From Paracoccaceae bacterium (GTDB lineage Bacteria > Pseudomonadota > Alphaproteobacteria > Rhodobacterales > Rhodobacteraceae), in assembly GCA_021741245.1 (NCBI GenBank), contig JAIOYF010000007.1, positions 1 to 64,000 of the forward strand: a stretch of DNA of 64,000 nt, written 5' to 3'. Below the pieces are notes generated by a model. It had not been told where the DNA came from and did no database searches. It was given only the letters and a program-made list of their open reading frames with translations. Shown one piece after another: positions 5,537 through 15,745 of the stretch. Position numbers and translations under genes: made by a program. Position 1 is the first letter of the stretch. Every line of letters starts with the position of its first letter.

Positions 5537-6582
5537 TCAAAAAGCCCCCCTGCCACCTCATTCAAGGGAAGACGGTCACGCTTGCGCGTCAATTCATAGA
5601 GGCCAAGCGTCGTCCAACCCGCCAGATTGGCCTCGCCGTCGGATCGGAACGCCGCCTTGAGCACCTGATCCAGAATCGCGCGATCCTTTTTCGACATCGG
5701 TGCAAAATCCACCACCACCTGACCGCCCAGCCCACGCAGGCGCAATTGGCGGGGAAGATCGCGCGCAGCCGCGATATTGGCCTTGAGGCTGGCAGCAGGG
5801 CTTGTATCGGGCCCCGTGTTCACATCGACGGCGACAAGGGCGCGTGTCGGCTCGATCATCATATGACCCCCACCAACCAAAGACACACGCGGCGCCAGCA
5901 GATCCGCCACCATGGCGTCAACCCCATGACTGGCGAAACCGCCGGGCTCCATCACCGCCTCATCAGGCTCCGGGTCCAACCAGTCGCGGAACGCCAGATC
6001 ATGCGCCCCAGCCCCATCGATCAGCAGCTCCGGTCCGCCGTCCAGATCGGACAGTACCGCCTCTGCCAAGCCACGCATGGCAACAATGTCTTCGGCAATG
6101 GCCTCAGGCTCTGCCGCTTGACAAGCCGAGCGCAGGATCAGGCCAAGGTTTGGTGCAGCCCCTGCCATACCATCGGCGGCCATGACCGAAAGGTCGGCAC
6201 GGGCCTCTTCGTCCCTGATCTGGCGCGAGATGTTCAGGCCCGGCGCATCCGGGGTGATGATAGCAAAGCGGGATTTGAACAAAAGCCGTGTGGTGACCGG
6301 CAGGGCCTTGCCTGCCTCCGCCGGGCCACTGACCTGCACAAGCAAGCGTTGGCCGGGCGCAATCCCACTGATCTGCCGCAAGAACCCTGATCCTGATGGC
6401 AGTTTAACAAAGATACCGCCCTGCCCTTTGACCGGCCGATCCGCAACGGCACGATAGATCGCACCGGGCAACGGCACATCGCCTTCAGGGTCGATCATCA
6501 CCTCTTCCAGCCGCCCATCGACCAGCAAAGCCGCACATTGGCGGTCTGCCACCTCGTCCAGAATAACCACGCGGCCTTTCAT
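5533..6582 (-). CDS. rng: Ribonuclease E/G family protein
   Basis: A 349-residue protein of the RNase G/CafA type. It has the region [17 protein letters not shown] holding the catalytic Asp-Val-Asn motif, [11 protein letters not shown] with the second Asp, and [10 protein letters not shown] near the end. It is shorter than E. coli RNase G (about 490 residues) and lacks the Cys-x-x-Cys zinc link, a compact form common in this order. The start [10 protein letters not shown] at 6582 was chosen because it overlaps the maf stop (ATGA) and upstream codons fall inside maf. Likely role: 5'-end-sensitive cleavage of RNA precursors. Confidence 0.85.
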   Translation of the reverse strand: MKGRVVILDEVADRQCAALLVDGRLEEVMIDPEGDVPLPGAIYRAVADRPVKGQGGIFVKLPSGSGFLRQISGIAPGQRLLVQVSGPAEAGKALPVTTRLLFKSRFAIITPDAPGLNISRQIRDEEARADLSVMAADGMAGAAPNLGLILRSACQAAEPEAIAEDIVAMRGLAEAVLSDLDGGPELLIDGAGAHDLAFRDWLDPEPDEAVMEPGGFASHGVDAMVADLLAPRVSLVGGGHMMIEPTRALVAVDVNTGPDTSPAASLKANIAAARDLPRQLRLRGLGGQVVVDFAPMSKKDRAILDQVLKAAFRSDGEANLAGWTTLGLYELTRKRDRLPLNEVAGGLFE

Positions 6583-7154
6583 GAGAGACTCCAAACCGGC
6601 CAACCGGCAGCTGTTAAAAGAGAGGCGGTTTCGGCCACAGGCAGGCCCATGATCCCGGTATAGCTGCCGGATATCCATGGGATAAAGGCACCCGCCGCGC
6701 CCTGAATTCCGTAGGCCCCTGCCTTGCCCTGCCAGTCGCCAGCTGCCAGATAGGCGTTCAACTCGGCATCTGACAAGCGCTTCATCTTGACGGCGCTGAC
6801 ACTCTCACGCTCCCAGATCCGGTCCCCGCGACGCACGGCAATGGCTGTGATCACCTGATGGCGACGGCCGCCAAGGGCCGTCAGGAATTCGGCGGCCTCT
6901 CCGGCATCTTTGGGCTTGCCAAGGATGCGGCGGCCCAAGGCAACGGTGGTATCGGCACACAGCACGATATCGTCCGCGCCGCAGTGCACAGCCAACGCCT
7001 TTTCCCGCGCGATCCGCGCGCAGTAGGGACGCGGCAGTTCACGGGCCTTTGGGTCTTCGTTGATATCGGGGGGAAGGATGGCATCGGGCACGATCCCGAT
7101 CTGCGCCAGAAGTTCCTTCCGGCGCGGACTGGCAGATCCAAGAATAAGTCTCAC
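6579..7154 (-). CDS. maf: Maf family nucleoside triphosphate pyrophosphatase
   Basis: A 191-residue Maf/YceF-like protein. The N-terminal [10 protein letters not shown] motif, CADTTVALG (catalytic Asp), GRRHQVITA and the late [27 protein letters not shown] block are all present. Members hydrolyse non-canonical or modified nucleotides. The start is a GTG one base after the infA stop; an ATG further upstream would sit inside infA. Co-transcribed with infA and rng. Confidence 0.9.
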   Translation of the reverse strand: MRLILGSASPRRKELLAQIGIVPDAILPPDINEDPKARELPRPYCARIAREKALAVHCGADDIVLCADTTVALGRRILGKPKDAGEAAEFLTALGGRRHQVITAIAVRRGDRIWERESVSAVKMKRLSDAELNAYLAAGDWQGKAGAYGIQGAAGAFIPWISGSYTGIMGLPVAETASLLTAAGWPVWSLS

Positions 7155-7155
7155 G

Positions 7156-7374
7156 TTACTTGAAACGATAGTTGATGCGACCCTTTGACAAGTCATAGGG
7201 GGTCATCTCTACTTGCACTTTATCGCCTGCCAGAACACGGATGCGGTTTTTGCGCATCTTGCCTGCCATCACTGCAATCAACTCATGGCCATTATCGAGT
7301 TCGACCTTGAATGTCGCGTTCGGCAGGAGTTCCTTCACGACACCGGGGAATTCGAGAATGTCTTCCTTGGCCAT
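7156..7374 (-). CDS. infA: Translation initiation factor IF-1
   Basis: A 72-residue S1/OB-fold protein, [18 protein letters not shown] to [11 protein letters not shown], full-length and nearly invariant in the family. IF-1 binds the A site of the 30S subunit during initiation. The start at 7374 fits the family; an upstream in-frame extension (about 28 codons) has no similarity. First gene of the minus-strand run with maf, rng and yacG. Confidence 0.97.
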   Translation of the reverse strand: MAKEDILEFPGVVKELLPNATFKVELDNGHELIAVMAGKMRKNRIRVLAGDKVQVEMTPYDLSKGRINYRFK

Positions 7375-7497
7375 GTTCACTCCGTAATAGGGATAGGCCC
7401 GCGAAAGCCGCAGGCCTTTGATAGGCGCGCATATGCGCCCGATTCCGTGGGTTTTCAAGCAAATTCTGCGCGTAGGGTCGCGTGGGATCGCGGGTTG

Positions 7498-7665
7498 TCA
7501 TGCCCCTTGCGATCTTTCAAGCGGCATAAATTCAAGGGCTTGCTCTGAAGCAATGTAAATCGATGGTCTATTCGCTTTCAGGCGCACCATCCTCACGTCG
7601 TTGTGTACACCAAAAGTCGTGGCCACCTGATCATGTCGTGGCAAACGGAGACCTTCTGTCGGCAT
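7498..7665 (-). CDS. Possible small ORF of 55 residues upstream of infA
   Basis: An open frame on the infA strand starting MPTEGLRLPRHDQVATTF and ending MPLERSQGA. No family recognised and no strong ribosome-binding site (GCGGAA a few bases upstream). It lies in the 348-base gap between infA and the lytic transglycosylase. It could be a remnant of a larger gene, since alphaproteobacteria often carry a phosphatase gene upstream of infA, or chance. Confidence 0.2.
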   Translation of the reverse strand: MPTEGLRLPRHDQVATTFGVHNDVRMVRLKANRPSIYIASEQALEFMPLERSQGA

Positions 7666-7722
7666 GGCATTTCCGCTTTCTGGAAAAACGACGCGTTGAA
7701 GGCCCGAGCCTGCCGTGACTGG

Positions 7723-8604
7723 TCAGCCACCCGAAGCGATGATCTTGAACACGCAGGGGTCGGTGATCAACTCCGGTGGGCTTTGACACAGGCCTTGGGC
7801 CACCTGCCATGCCGCCAGCACCTTGGGCACATAATCACGGGTTTCGACATAAGGGGGGATCCCGTCGTTGGCCCGCACCGCGCCTTCTCCGGCATTATAG
7901 GCGGCAAGGATCATAAGAGGGTCGCGGTTGAATTCTTTGGTCAGCCAATTCAGATAGGCCACGCCACCTTTGATGTTCTGGGCCGGGTCCGTGGCATCGG
8001 TCACCCCAAAGCGGCTTGCTGTATCGGGAATAAGCTGCATCAATCCTTGCGCCCCCGCCTTGGACAGGGCCGCCGGGTTGCCAGCACTTTCCACCCCGAT
8101 CACAGCCAAAACCAGCGCGGGGGAAACATCAGTGCCAATGGTTGCCGCAAGGATATGCTTGCCATACGTCTCGGCGATCTCTTGCATATGCTGCAGTCTG
8201 GGCGCCCGCACGCTGGCCCCTGCAGGCCCTTTGGACAGCGTTGCCATCGCAAGGGGAAAGCGATCCGCGACCGCTGCGCGCGAGGTAGGGACCGTTTGCC
8301 AGAACCAATCATAGGCCGCCGTTCGCTGAGGTGCCGGGGCCAAAGGCGCGGGAATGCCGGCATCGACGGGCGGCGCCTTCTCGGCGGCCTCTTCCTCTGG
8401 GGCGCGGGGTTTGACCTTGGGGGCAAGCGCCAGCAAGCGGGCCTGTTCGTCAGGGTCGATCTGCACAAGTGGCCCTTTGCGACGGCTCTCGCCCACCTTT
8501 ATGCGTTTGAATGTAAAGTCGCGATCACCTGACAAGCCTTCGGCCGCGCCCAAACAGGGCACGGAAATGATTCCCGCGATAAGAACGCCTGCAATGAAAC
8601 GCAT
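7723..8604 (-). CDS. Lytic transglycosylase (SLT domain), secreted
   Basis: A 293-residue protein with signal peptide MRFIAGVLIAGIISVPCLGA. A Pro/Ala/Glu-rich linker precedes a C-terminal SLT domain: VIGVESAGNPAALSKAGAQG with the catalytic Glu, LMQLIPDTASRFGV, NIKGGVAYLNWL and ILAAYNAGEGAV. It cleaves peptidoglycan glycan strands in the periplasm. The start at 8604 was chosen because the signal peptide follows at once; 22 upstream codons read as basic non-coding sequence. It is divergent from the pilus locus and could serve its passage through the wall, but is more likely independent. Confidence 0.9.
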   Translation of the reverse strand: MRFIAGVLIAGIISVPCLGAAEGLSGDRDFTFKRIKVGESRRKGPLVQIDPDEQARLLALAPKVKPRAPEEEAAEKAPPVDAGIPAPLAPAPQRTAAYDWFWQTVPTSRAAVADRFPLAMATLSKGPAGASVRAPRLQHMQEIAETYGKHILAATIGTDVSPALVLAVIGVESAGNPAALSKAGAQGLMQLIPDTASRFGVTDATDPAQNIKGGVAYLNWLTKEFNRDPLMILAAYNAGEGAVRANDGIPPYVETRDYVPKVLAAWQVAQGLCQSPPELITDPCVFKIIASGG

Positions 8605-8969
8605 CGCTGCTCGATGCCTACTGTTGTTTTTCTTGCGGTGAAGGTGACACGTAATTGCACACCAAACCATCTCTTTGAAGGAATTTCGGGTCTATGTTGC
8701 GCAGTTTCGCCACATTTTACATCCAATCGGATCATGTGTTTATCAAAAGTTATTAAAACATATCTTTTAGAACAATAGCTTATCACAAAATGCGGTCCTA
8801 GCATCAAAGGACAGAAAAAGACCTTATCCGCTCCCAGAAGTTGACACGATTGCAGACGAAAAGATGATCACACCGAACGGAAAGCGGGACGGAACAGAGG
8901 CCAGACCGAAAAAACGCCGAACGGTTAGAACGACCAGAGCAACACGCAAACAAACGAAAGTGATAGACC
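8605..8969. promoter_or_regulatory. AT-rich divergent intergenic region upstream of the pilin genes
   Basis: 365 bases without a gene. The middle (about 8690-8790) is markedly AT-rich, with TTATTAAAACATATC and TTATCACAAAATG. This suits promoters for the pilin mRNA (plus) and the transglycosylase (minus). The part from 8810 to 8969 would be a long 5' leader of the pilin mRNA. No operator or riboswitch was recognised. Confidence 0.4.
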
Positions 8970-9155
8970 ATGAAACTCCTGAACATCTTCAAAAACTTCA
9001 AGAACGACGAATCCGGCGCTGTGACTGTTGACTGGGTCGTTCTGACCGCAGCAGTGGTTGGCCTGGGCCTGATCGTGATCAACGCCATCACGCCAGAAAT
9101 CGAAAACGCTGGCTCCGTCATCGCTTCGGACCTCGCAAACGCTGCTTCGCGCTAA
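8970..9155 (+). CDS. flp: Flp/Fap type IVb pilin
   Basis: A 61-residue prepilin. A short charged leader MKLLNIFKNFKNDESG ends in the Gly that precedes cleavage, followed by the hydrophobic helix AVTVDWVVLTAAVVGLGLIV and a short tail. In classical Flp pilins the mature start is followed by Glu-Tyr at positions 5-6; here the residues are Asp-Trp. The prepilin peptidase at 19183 is the likely processor. It heads the Tad locus and is followed by a second pilin-like gene. Confidence 0.9.
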   Translation: MKLLNIFKNFKNDESGAVTVDWVVLTAAVVGLGLIVINAITPEIENAGSVIASDLANAASR

Positions 9156-9318
9156 TAGCGCTGGCTTGAAGGTCTAAAGTTTGACCCGGTTTGGGGCGCG
9201 GACCGTTTGTTCGGCCTGCGCCCTTTCCAAATTTGAACCATCAGGAAGCTAAACCGCCCTTTGGACGAAAATGACCACCTGATGCGCCGTTTGGATGATG
9301 GGAGTGAAAGGCACGCCG

Positions 9319-9522
9319 ATGATGAACTTCAACAACATTCTGACTTCCCACATCAACCGTTTCTGGGGCCGAGAAGATGGTGCCGTGACCGTTGACTGGG
9401 TTGTTCTTACGGCCGCTGTGGTTGGGATGGCGATGATCATCGTCAACATTTTGCAGCCCGCACTTTTTGACAACGGAGGTTCAGCGATCGCTTCCTACGT
9501 GGCTGAAGCGGCGCAACGATAA
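9319..9522 (+). CDS. Second Flp-like pilin
   Basis: A 67-residue paralogue of the first pilin, with leader MMNFNNILTSHINRFWGREDG and the core GAVTVDWVVLTAAVVGMAMI shared almost identically, then a tail with NGGSAIASYVAEAAQR. AAAGG about 9 bases upstream supports the ATG at 9319; an earlier in-frame ATG at 9295 would lengthen the leader. It may be a minor pilin or an alternative major subunit. Confidence 0.82.
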   Translation: MMNFNNILTSHINRFWGREDGAVTVDWVVLTAAVVGMAMIIVNILQPALFDNGGSAIASYVAEAAQR

Positions 9523-9596
9523 GGCGACTGGCCCGCCAATTTGGCGGGTTACTGCGTTCGGTCGTCGGACGTGGGTGGAAAAAAGGGGTAAAGACG

Positions 9597-10436
9597 ATGC
9601 GTTCGATGTTTGGATTGGTCCTGATTGCTGGTGTGGCACTTGCAGGTACGGCTGTTTACCTTGCAAAAGGGTTTATAGGCGACACACAATCGGCACTGGA
9701 ACAAGAGCGGCAAATGCGGGCAAAGGTTGGCCCGATCACACAAGTCTATGTGATGAAGAACCCAAAGAATTATGGCGACGCTCTTCTACCCGAAGATGTC
9801 GCCTTGGCCTACTGGCCCAAGAACTCGCTTCCAGAAGGCACGTTTGAGGCAGAGCTGGATCTTTTCCCAAAGGGCGCAAATCAGGCCCGTTTTGTGCTGC
9901 GGCAGATGGAAAAATTTGAACCCGTCATGGCGGTGAAAATTACCAATCCGGGCGAATCTCCCGGTTTGACGGGACAGTTGGCCAAAGGCATGCGGGCCTT
10001 TGCAATCAAGGTTGACGTCGCTTCGGGCGTGTCGGGCTTTGTGCAGCCGGGGGATCGTGTCGACATCTATTGGACCGGCGCAGTCAACGGGTTGGATGGT
10101 GAACTGACGCGGCTGATCGAAAGCACGACCCAAGTCATCGCTGTCGACCAACAGGCAGGCGCCTCCTCCGGGGCCACCGTGGCGCGGACCGTTACGGTCG
10201 CGGCATCCCCCGAACAAGTGGCCCGCTTGGCCCAAGCCCAGGCCACAGGACGCCTCGCGCTGTCCCTGGTCGGCAACTCCGATGAAAGCGTCAGCGGCTT
10301 GGTTGAAGTGAACAGCAACACCTTGCTTGGCATCGAGGCGCAAGAAATTGTGAACGTCGAAGTGGAAAAGGTCTGCACCATCCGAAACCGCAAAGGCGGA
10401 GAAGTAATCGAAATTCCCGTCCCTTGCACAAACTGA
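9597..10436 (+). CDS. cpaB: Flp pilus assembly protein CpaB/RcpC
   Basis: A 279-residue periplasmic protein anchored by an N-terminal helix (MRSMFGLVLIAGVALAGTAVYL). It has an SAF-like region (LLPEDVALAYWPKNSLPEGTF), the FVLRQMEKFEPV linker, and the RcpC/CpaB domain with GMRAFAIKVDVASGVSGFVQPGDRVDIYW. The family acts at the outer-membrane secretin of the Tad machine. Two C-terminal cysteines (CTIRN, PVPCTN) could form a disulfide. Followed by a hairpin before cpaC. Confidence 0.9.
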   Translation: MRSMFGLVLIAGVALAGTAVYLAKGFIGDTQSALEQERQMRAKVGPITQVYVMKNPKNYGDALLPEDVALAYWPKNSLPEGTFEAELDLFPKGANQARFVLRQMEKFEPVMAVKITNPGESPGLTGQLAKGMRAFAIKVDVASGVSGFVQPGDRVDIYWTGAVNGLDGELTRLIESTTQVIAVDQQAGASSGATVARTVTVAASPEQVARLAQAQATGRLALSLVGNSDESVSGLVEVNSNTLLGIEAQEIVNVEVEKVCTIRNRKGGEVIEIPVPCTN

Positions 10437-10451
10437 ACGATAAAAACCCCG

Positions 10452-10484
10452 AAGGGCGGCACCTTATATGGTAGCCGCCCTTTT
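10452..10484 (+). terminator. GC hairpin with T-run between cpaB and cpaC
   Basis: AAGGGCGGC (10452-10460) pairs with GCCGCCCTT (10474-10482), followed by TTTT within 10481-10484. It has the form of an intrinsic terminator. Because cpaC and the rest of the machine lie downstream, it probably attenuates the abundant pilin/cpaB message. Confidence 0.7.
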
Positions 10485-10640
10485 GGTTTGGACGAATTAT
10501 AGAAACTTGTTGCAAGTTATCCACAGAGACATCCTTTAGTAAGCGGTTGATTGTTGCAATAAAACCGGAACGGGGGCATGTTGATACGCAATACGGGCAT
10601 AAAGACCCGGCAAAGAGGCGTGATCGAAAGGGCAGGTCAC

Positions 10641-12044
10641 ATGAGTTTGAGTATCCTCCTGAGGGCTGGCCTTTTGGGCACGGTCCTGACGACAACGGCG
10701 CTTTGCAGCGTCGCGTCGGCTGAAACACTTCGGGTCATGCAAGGGTCGGTTTCGGCCCCTCTCAGGGTTCCGATGAACCGCGCGGTTGTTGTCGAAAGCG
10801 ACAGCCCCTTTGCAGAATTGTCGATTGCGAACCCCGGCATCGCAGATATCTCAACCCTGTCGGATCGATCGATCTATGTCTTGGGAAAGACGCCTGGCCG
10901 CACCACGATGACGCTTCTGGCGCCAGATGGCACCTTGATCTCGAACGTCGAAGTTCAGGTCACCCCTGATATCGCCGAGTTCAAGGAACGTTTGCAGCAG
11001 ATCTTGCCAGGTGAACCGATTGAGGTGCGCACCGCCAACGATGGGATTGTCCTTTCCGGGGTCATCTCATCCAGTGCAAAGCTGTCGCGCGCCCTTGATC
11101 TGGCCGAACGCTATGCCCCCGAACGGGTTTCCAACCTGATGAGCGTTGGCGGAACCCAGCAAGTGATGCTGAAGGTGCGCTTTGCCGAAATGCAGCGCTC
11201 GGTCGCCAAGAACCTCGGTGTATCCCTTGCGGGTGGCGGTGGCACCAAATTTGGCATCCGTGGCGAAACCGGAACCTATCTGGCCCCCGGCAACGGTGTT
11301 GGGGGGACGGCGCCGCTGACCTTGTCCGAAGGCACACGTGGTGGATTGGAACTTGGCTTTACCGCAGGTGCCGTTCAATTTGGCGTTTTGCTTGAGGCCC
11401 TTGAATCAAAGGGGGTCGTTCGCACACTCGCAGAACCCAACCTGACCGCCCTTTCAGGACAAGAAGCGAAATTCCTTGGTGGTGGCGAATATCCCATCCC
11501 TGTCGTGACAACCGACGGTATCGGGATCGTTTACAAGCCTTTCGGCGTTGAGCTGAACTTCACCCCGACGGTTGTGGATGGCGACATCATCAACCTTCAA
11601 ATGAACGCCGCGGTATCGTCGATTGACACCACAATCACAGTTGAGGTGGGTGGCTATTCGATCAACGCCTTCAAACGGCGCGAAACATCGACAACGGTGG
11701 AAATGCGGGACGGCGAAAGTTTCGCCGTAGCGGGTCTGTTGCAAGATGATTTTCGCAACCTGAACTCTCAGCTGCCTTGGATCGGCGATGTGCCGGTGCT
11801 TGGGGCGCTGTTTCGCAGCGCAGATTACAACCGGAACCAGTCGGAACTTGTGATCATCATCACGCCGCATCTGGTCACCCCGACCAGAGGCGATACCTTT
11901 GCCCTGCCAACCGACCGTGTTCGCCTGCCGACAGAGCGGGAGTTCTTCCTAAACGGCACTGTCGCCAAAAGCGTCCCCAAAGGGGCAGCTGGCGAAGTGG
12001 CGCGGCAGGACTTCAGCAGCTCTTACGGCTATGTGATGGAGTAA
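10641..12044 (+). CDS. cpaC: Type II/IV secretin CpaC/RcpA
   Basis: A 467-residue outer-membrane secretin. The signal peptide MSLSILLRAGLLGTVLTTTA is followed by an N-terminal pilus-assembly domain (LRVMQGSVSAPLRVP, LSDRSIYVLGKTPG), a BON-like segment and the secretin domain with VMLKVRFAEMQRS, FLGGGEYPIPV and the late ELVIIITPHLVTP motif. The start at 10641 begins the signal peptide; an in-frame ATG at 10578 would add an unlikely basic extension. It forms the ring through which the Flp pilus exits. Confidence 0.93.
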   Translation: MSLSILLRAGLLGTVLTTTALCSVASAETLRVMQGSVSAPLRVPMNRAVVVESDSPFAELSIANPGIADISTLSDRSIYVLGKTPGRTTMTLLAPDGTLISNVEVQVTPDIAEFKERLQQILPGEPIEVRTANDGIVLSGVISSSAKLSRALDLAERYAPERVSNLMSVGGTQQVMLKVRFAEMQRSVAKNLGVSLAGGGGTKFGIRGETGTYLAPGNGVGGTAPLTLSEGTRGGLELGFTAGAVQFGVLLEALESKGVVRTLAEPNLTALSGQEAKFLGGGEYPIPVVTTDGIGIVYKPFGVELNFTPTVVDGDIINLQMNAAVSSIDTTITVEVGGYSINAFKRRETSTTVEMRDGESFAVAGLLQDDFRNLNSQLPWIGDVPVLGALFRSADYNRNQSELVIIITPHLVTPTRGDTFALPTDRVRLPTEREFFLNGTVAKSVPKGAAGEVARQDFSSSYGYVME

Positions 12045-12048
12045 GCCC

Positions 12049-12711
12049 ATGCATATGACATCCAAAGCCTTTTTGTCACTCGCCCTGTCGGGTGTCCTTG
12101 CGGCCTGCTCCTACAGCCCATCGGTTGATCGGCAGTTGGGATATGAGGTTGACGAAGGTGGGTTCGGCCAAGTGACCCGCAATAATGCGGGGATCATGTC
12201 GGGTGAAATCAACGTGACCCAAGCCCTTGCAACGCGCTTTGCCTCCGAAGTGCCAAGCACGATCACCTTCCCCTTCAACAGCTCCGAGTTGACGCCCGAG
12301 GCACGACAAGTGCTTGCCCAGCAAGCAAGCTGGATCAGTCAATTCCCTGAATTGCGCTTCTCGGTCTATGGGCACGCCGATGCCGTCGGCTCCAACGCCT
12401 ATAACCAAAGCCTTGGCAAGCGTCGCGCGCAGGCCGTGGTAAACTTCTTCGCCGCCCAAGGCGTCAGCCGCAGCCGACTTGAGGCACTGGTGTCCTATGG
12501 GGAAAGCCGCCCTGCAGTTCCAAGCCAGGGACCAGAGGAGGCCAACCGCCGCACCGTGACAACCGTTTCAGGCTTCCACGGAAAACGCCGCGGCACCTTG
12601 CTTGACGGGCGCTATGCGGCCATCGTTTACCGCGAATATGTCGCCGGCGCGACCCGCCCGCACCCGGCAAACACCAACATCACAACCCAAGTCGATCCCG
12701 GCGCGAAGTAA
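12049..12711 (+). CDS. OmpA-family lipoprotein in the Tad locus (CpaD position)
   Basis: A 220-residue protein with a lipobox (SGVLAAC, Cys at about 20) and a C-terminal OmpA-like peptidoglycan-binding domain: ITFPFNSSELTPEARQVL, then VYGHADAVGSNAYNQSLGKRRAQAVVNFF and a VSYGESRP block. It occupies the place of the pilotin-like CpaD in other Tad loci and may tether the secretin to the wall. It starts 4 bases after cpaC. The strong terminator behind it closes this part of the operon. Confidence 0.88.
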   Translation: MHMTSKAFLSLALSGVLAACSYSPSVDRQLGYEVDEGGFGQVTRNNAGIMSGEINVTQALATRFASEVPSTITFPFNSSELTPEARQVLAQQASWISQFPELRFSVYGHADAVGSNAYNQSLGKRRAQAVVNFFAAQGVSRSRLEALVSYGESRPAVPSQGPEEANRRTVTTVSGFHGKRRGTLLDGRYAAIVYREYVAGATRPHPANTNITTQVDPGAK

Positions 12712-12737
12712 GCCGTTAGAGACTGGGTGAACAACGA

Positions 12738-12759
12738 GGGCCGGGAAACCGGCCCTTTT
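12738..12759 (+). terminator. Intrinsic terminator after the OmpA lipoprotein gene
   Basis: A perfect 7-bp GC stem GGGCCGG/CCGGCCC with GAAA loop, followed directly by TTTT. It separates the secretin part of the locus from cpaE. Confidence 0.9.
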
Positions 12760-12988
12760 GTCATCTAAAGCGGATTGTTAACACTTAGTGTTGACTGACA
12801 GGCAAAAAATCAAAGAAAGACGATTTTTTAGCCCCATTCCTGCCACCATTTCACAGCAACTTGTCCCTCAATGGAAACAGTCGCAGGGAAATCTCTGCAC
12901 GGTCTTCGGGTATGTCGGGATGCACTTCGCTCCAAATGCGGATCATCACAGAACCCCAAGGCTGGCTTTGTGAAGGACAAGAGGCAAG
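12760..12988 (+). promoter_or_regulatory. Intergenic region before cpaE
   Basis: 229 bases. Just after the terminator lies TTAACACTTAGTGTTGA (about 12778-12794), whose AACAC/GTGTT arms are inverted around a short centre, then an A-rich stretch. A promoter for the cpaE-to-peptidase run is expected here. The binding protein is unknown. Confidence 0.4.
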
Positions 12989-14254
12989 ATGACGAGCGTG
13001 GCAACACTCCAACCGGAACCAGCGCCTATCGTGGCTTGCACGATTTCGCGCGACGTCCAGAACTTCGATCTGCTCATTGACGATATGGAACATGAACTTG
13101 GCGAAAGCTGGGGGGATCTTTCCTTTGACGATGCAATGGTCTTTCTGGGTCAACCAGATGCGGCCAGTCTTGAATTTGTCGCCATCGCGGTCGACTCCCA
13201 AGATGAGGAAGACCTGACACGGATCACCGAGATCATCCGCACCGCCAAGGCGCAGTCCATCAAAGTCGTCCTGATCGCCGATCAGGTCAGCCCGATTGCG
13301 CTGCATCAACTTTTGCGGCTTGGGGCGGATGATTTCGTCCCCTACCCGCTGCCCAACGGTGCCTTGCATGATGCGATAGAACGGATGCGCGTGCCTGCGC
13401 CTGCCGCAGTGGTTGCCGCACCGGACGCGATCCCCGAGGAAGGTGCCGCGCCAAAGTTCAAAGCCAAAGGGGATCGTGAGGGCGTCGTTTTGCCGGTTCA
13501 CGGGCTTGCCGGTGGTGCGGGCGCGTCAACATTCGCGGTCAATCTGGCATGGGAGCTGGCCACGGTGACAAAGACCGACGGGCCGCGTGTATGCCTTTTG
13601 GATTTTGATTTCCAATACGGCTCTGCCGCCACCTATCTGGATCTGCCGCGCAAAGAAATGGTGTTTGAGGTGCTGTCAGACACCGCCAACATCGATTCCG
13701 ATGCCTTCTTGCAGTCGATGCTGACCTTTAATGACAAGTTGCATGTGTTCACAGCACCCGCCGATATGCTGCCGCTTGACATCATCAGCCCCGAAGATCT
13801 TGGCCGTCTGGTGGATATGGCAGCCTCGAACTTTGACTATGTTATCATTGACATGCCCAAAACCATTGTTGGTTGGACCGAAGCCGTCTTGAACCGCGCG
13901 CATGTTTATTTCGCGCTGCTGGAACTGGATCTGCGGTCTGCGCAGAACGTGTTGCGACTGGTGCGCGCGCTAAAGGCCGAAGGCTTGCCGCATGAAAAGC
14001 TGCGCTACGTTCTGAACCGCGCGCCCAAGTTTACCGATCTGTCTGGAAAAAGCCGCGTCAAGCGCATGGCGGAAAGTCTGGACATCGGAATTGAAATTCA
14101 ATTGCCCGATGGCAGCGTTCAAGTGACGCAAGCCAACGATCATGGCCTGCCTCTTGCAGAGACGGCTGCGAAGAATCCATTGCGAAAAGAAATTCAGAAA
14201 CTCGCCAAGTCGCTGCACGACCTCAACAAGGGCGTCGAAGCCGGCAAAGCGTGA
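12989..14254 (+). CDS. cpaE: Tad pilus localisation ATPase CpaE/TadZ
   Basis: A 421-residue protein with an N-terminal receiver-like domain (VVLIADQVSPIALHQLLRLGADDFVPYPL) and a MinD/ParA-type ATPase domain. The deviant Walker A region reads HGLAGGAGASTFAVNLAWEL: the lysine that opens the ParA-type motif (KGG-x-G) is replaced by Leu, and the second lysine position by Ala. The switch region LLDFDFQYGSAATYLDL is kept. TadZ proteins place the pilus at the pole; several are known to lack full ATPase residues. It starts 277 bases after the OmpA gene, in its own transcription unit. Confidence 0.9.
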   Translation: MTSVATLQPEPAPIVACTISRDVQNFDLLIDDMEHELGESWGDLSFDDAMVFLGQPDAASLEFVAIAVDSQDEEDLTRITEIIRTAKAQSIKVVLIADQVSPIALHQLLRLGADDFVPYPLPNGALHDAIERMRVPAPAAVVAAPDAIPEEGAAPKFKAKGDREGVVLPVHGLAGGAGASTFAVNLAWELATVTKTDGPRVCLLDFDFQYGSAATYLDLPRKEMVFEVLSDTANIDSDAFLQSMLTFNDKLHVFTAPADMLPLDIISPEDLGRLVDMAASNFDYVIIDMPKTIVGWTEAVLNRAHVYFALLELDLRSAQNVLRLVRALKAEGLPHEKLRYVLNRAPKFTDLSGKSRVKRMAESLDIGIEIQLPDGSVQVTQANDHGLPLAETAAKNPLRKEIQKLAKSLHDLNKGVEAGKA

Positions 14255-14276
14255 TCTAGGGTAAGGGGCAAGACAG

Positions 14277-15734
<1,458 letters not shown>

Positions 15735-15745
15735 GGACCAACACA

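Noticed and set aside
5275-6390. Long plus-strand ORF of 371 codons opposite rng and yacG
   Set aside because: It is the antisense shadow of the real minus-strand genes, whose conserved motifs and ATGA overlaps are clear.
7603-8532. 309-codon plus-strand ORF opposite the lytic transglycosylase
   Set aside because: It is a shadow of the minus-strand gene, which has a signal peptide and an intact SLT domain.
10517-10525. TTATCCACA, a perfect DnaA-box match between cpaB and cpaC
   Set aside because: Only a single box is present, with no neighbouring boxes, AT-rich unwinding region or replication genes beside it; dnaE alone is not an origin marker.
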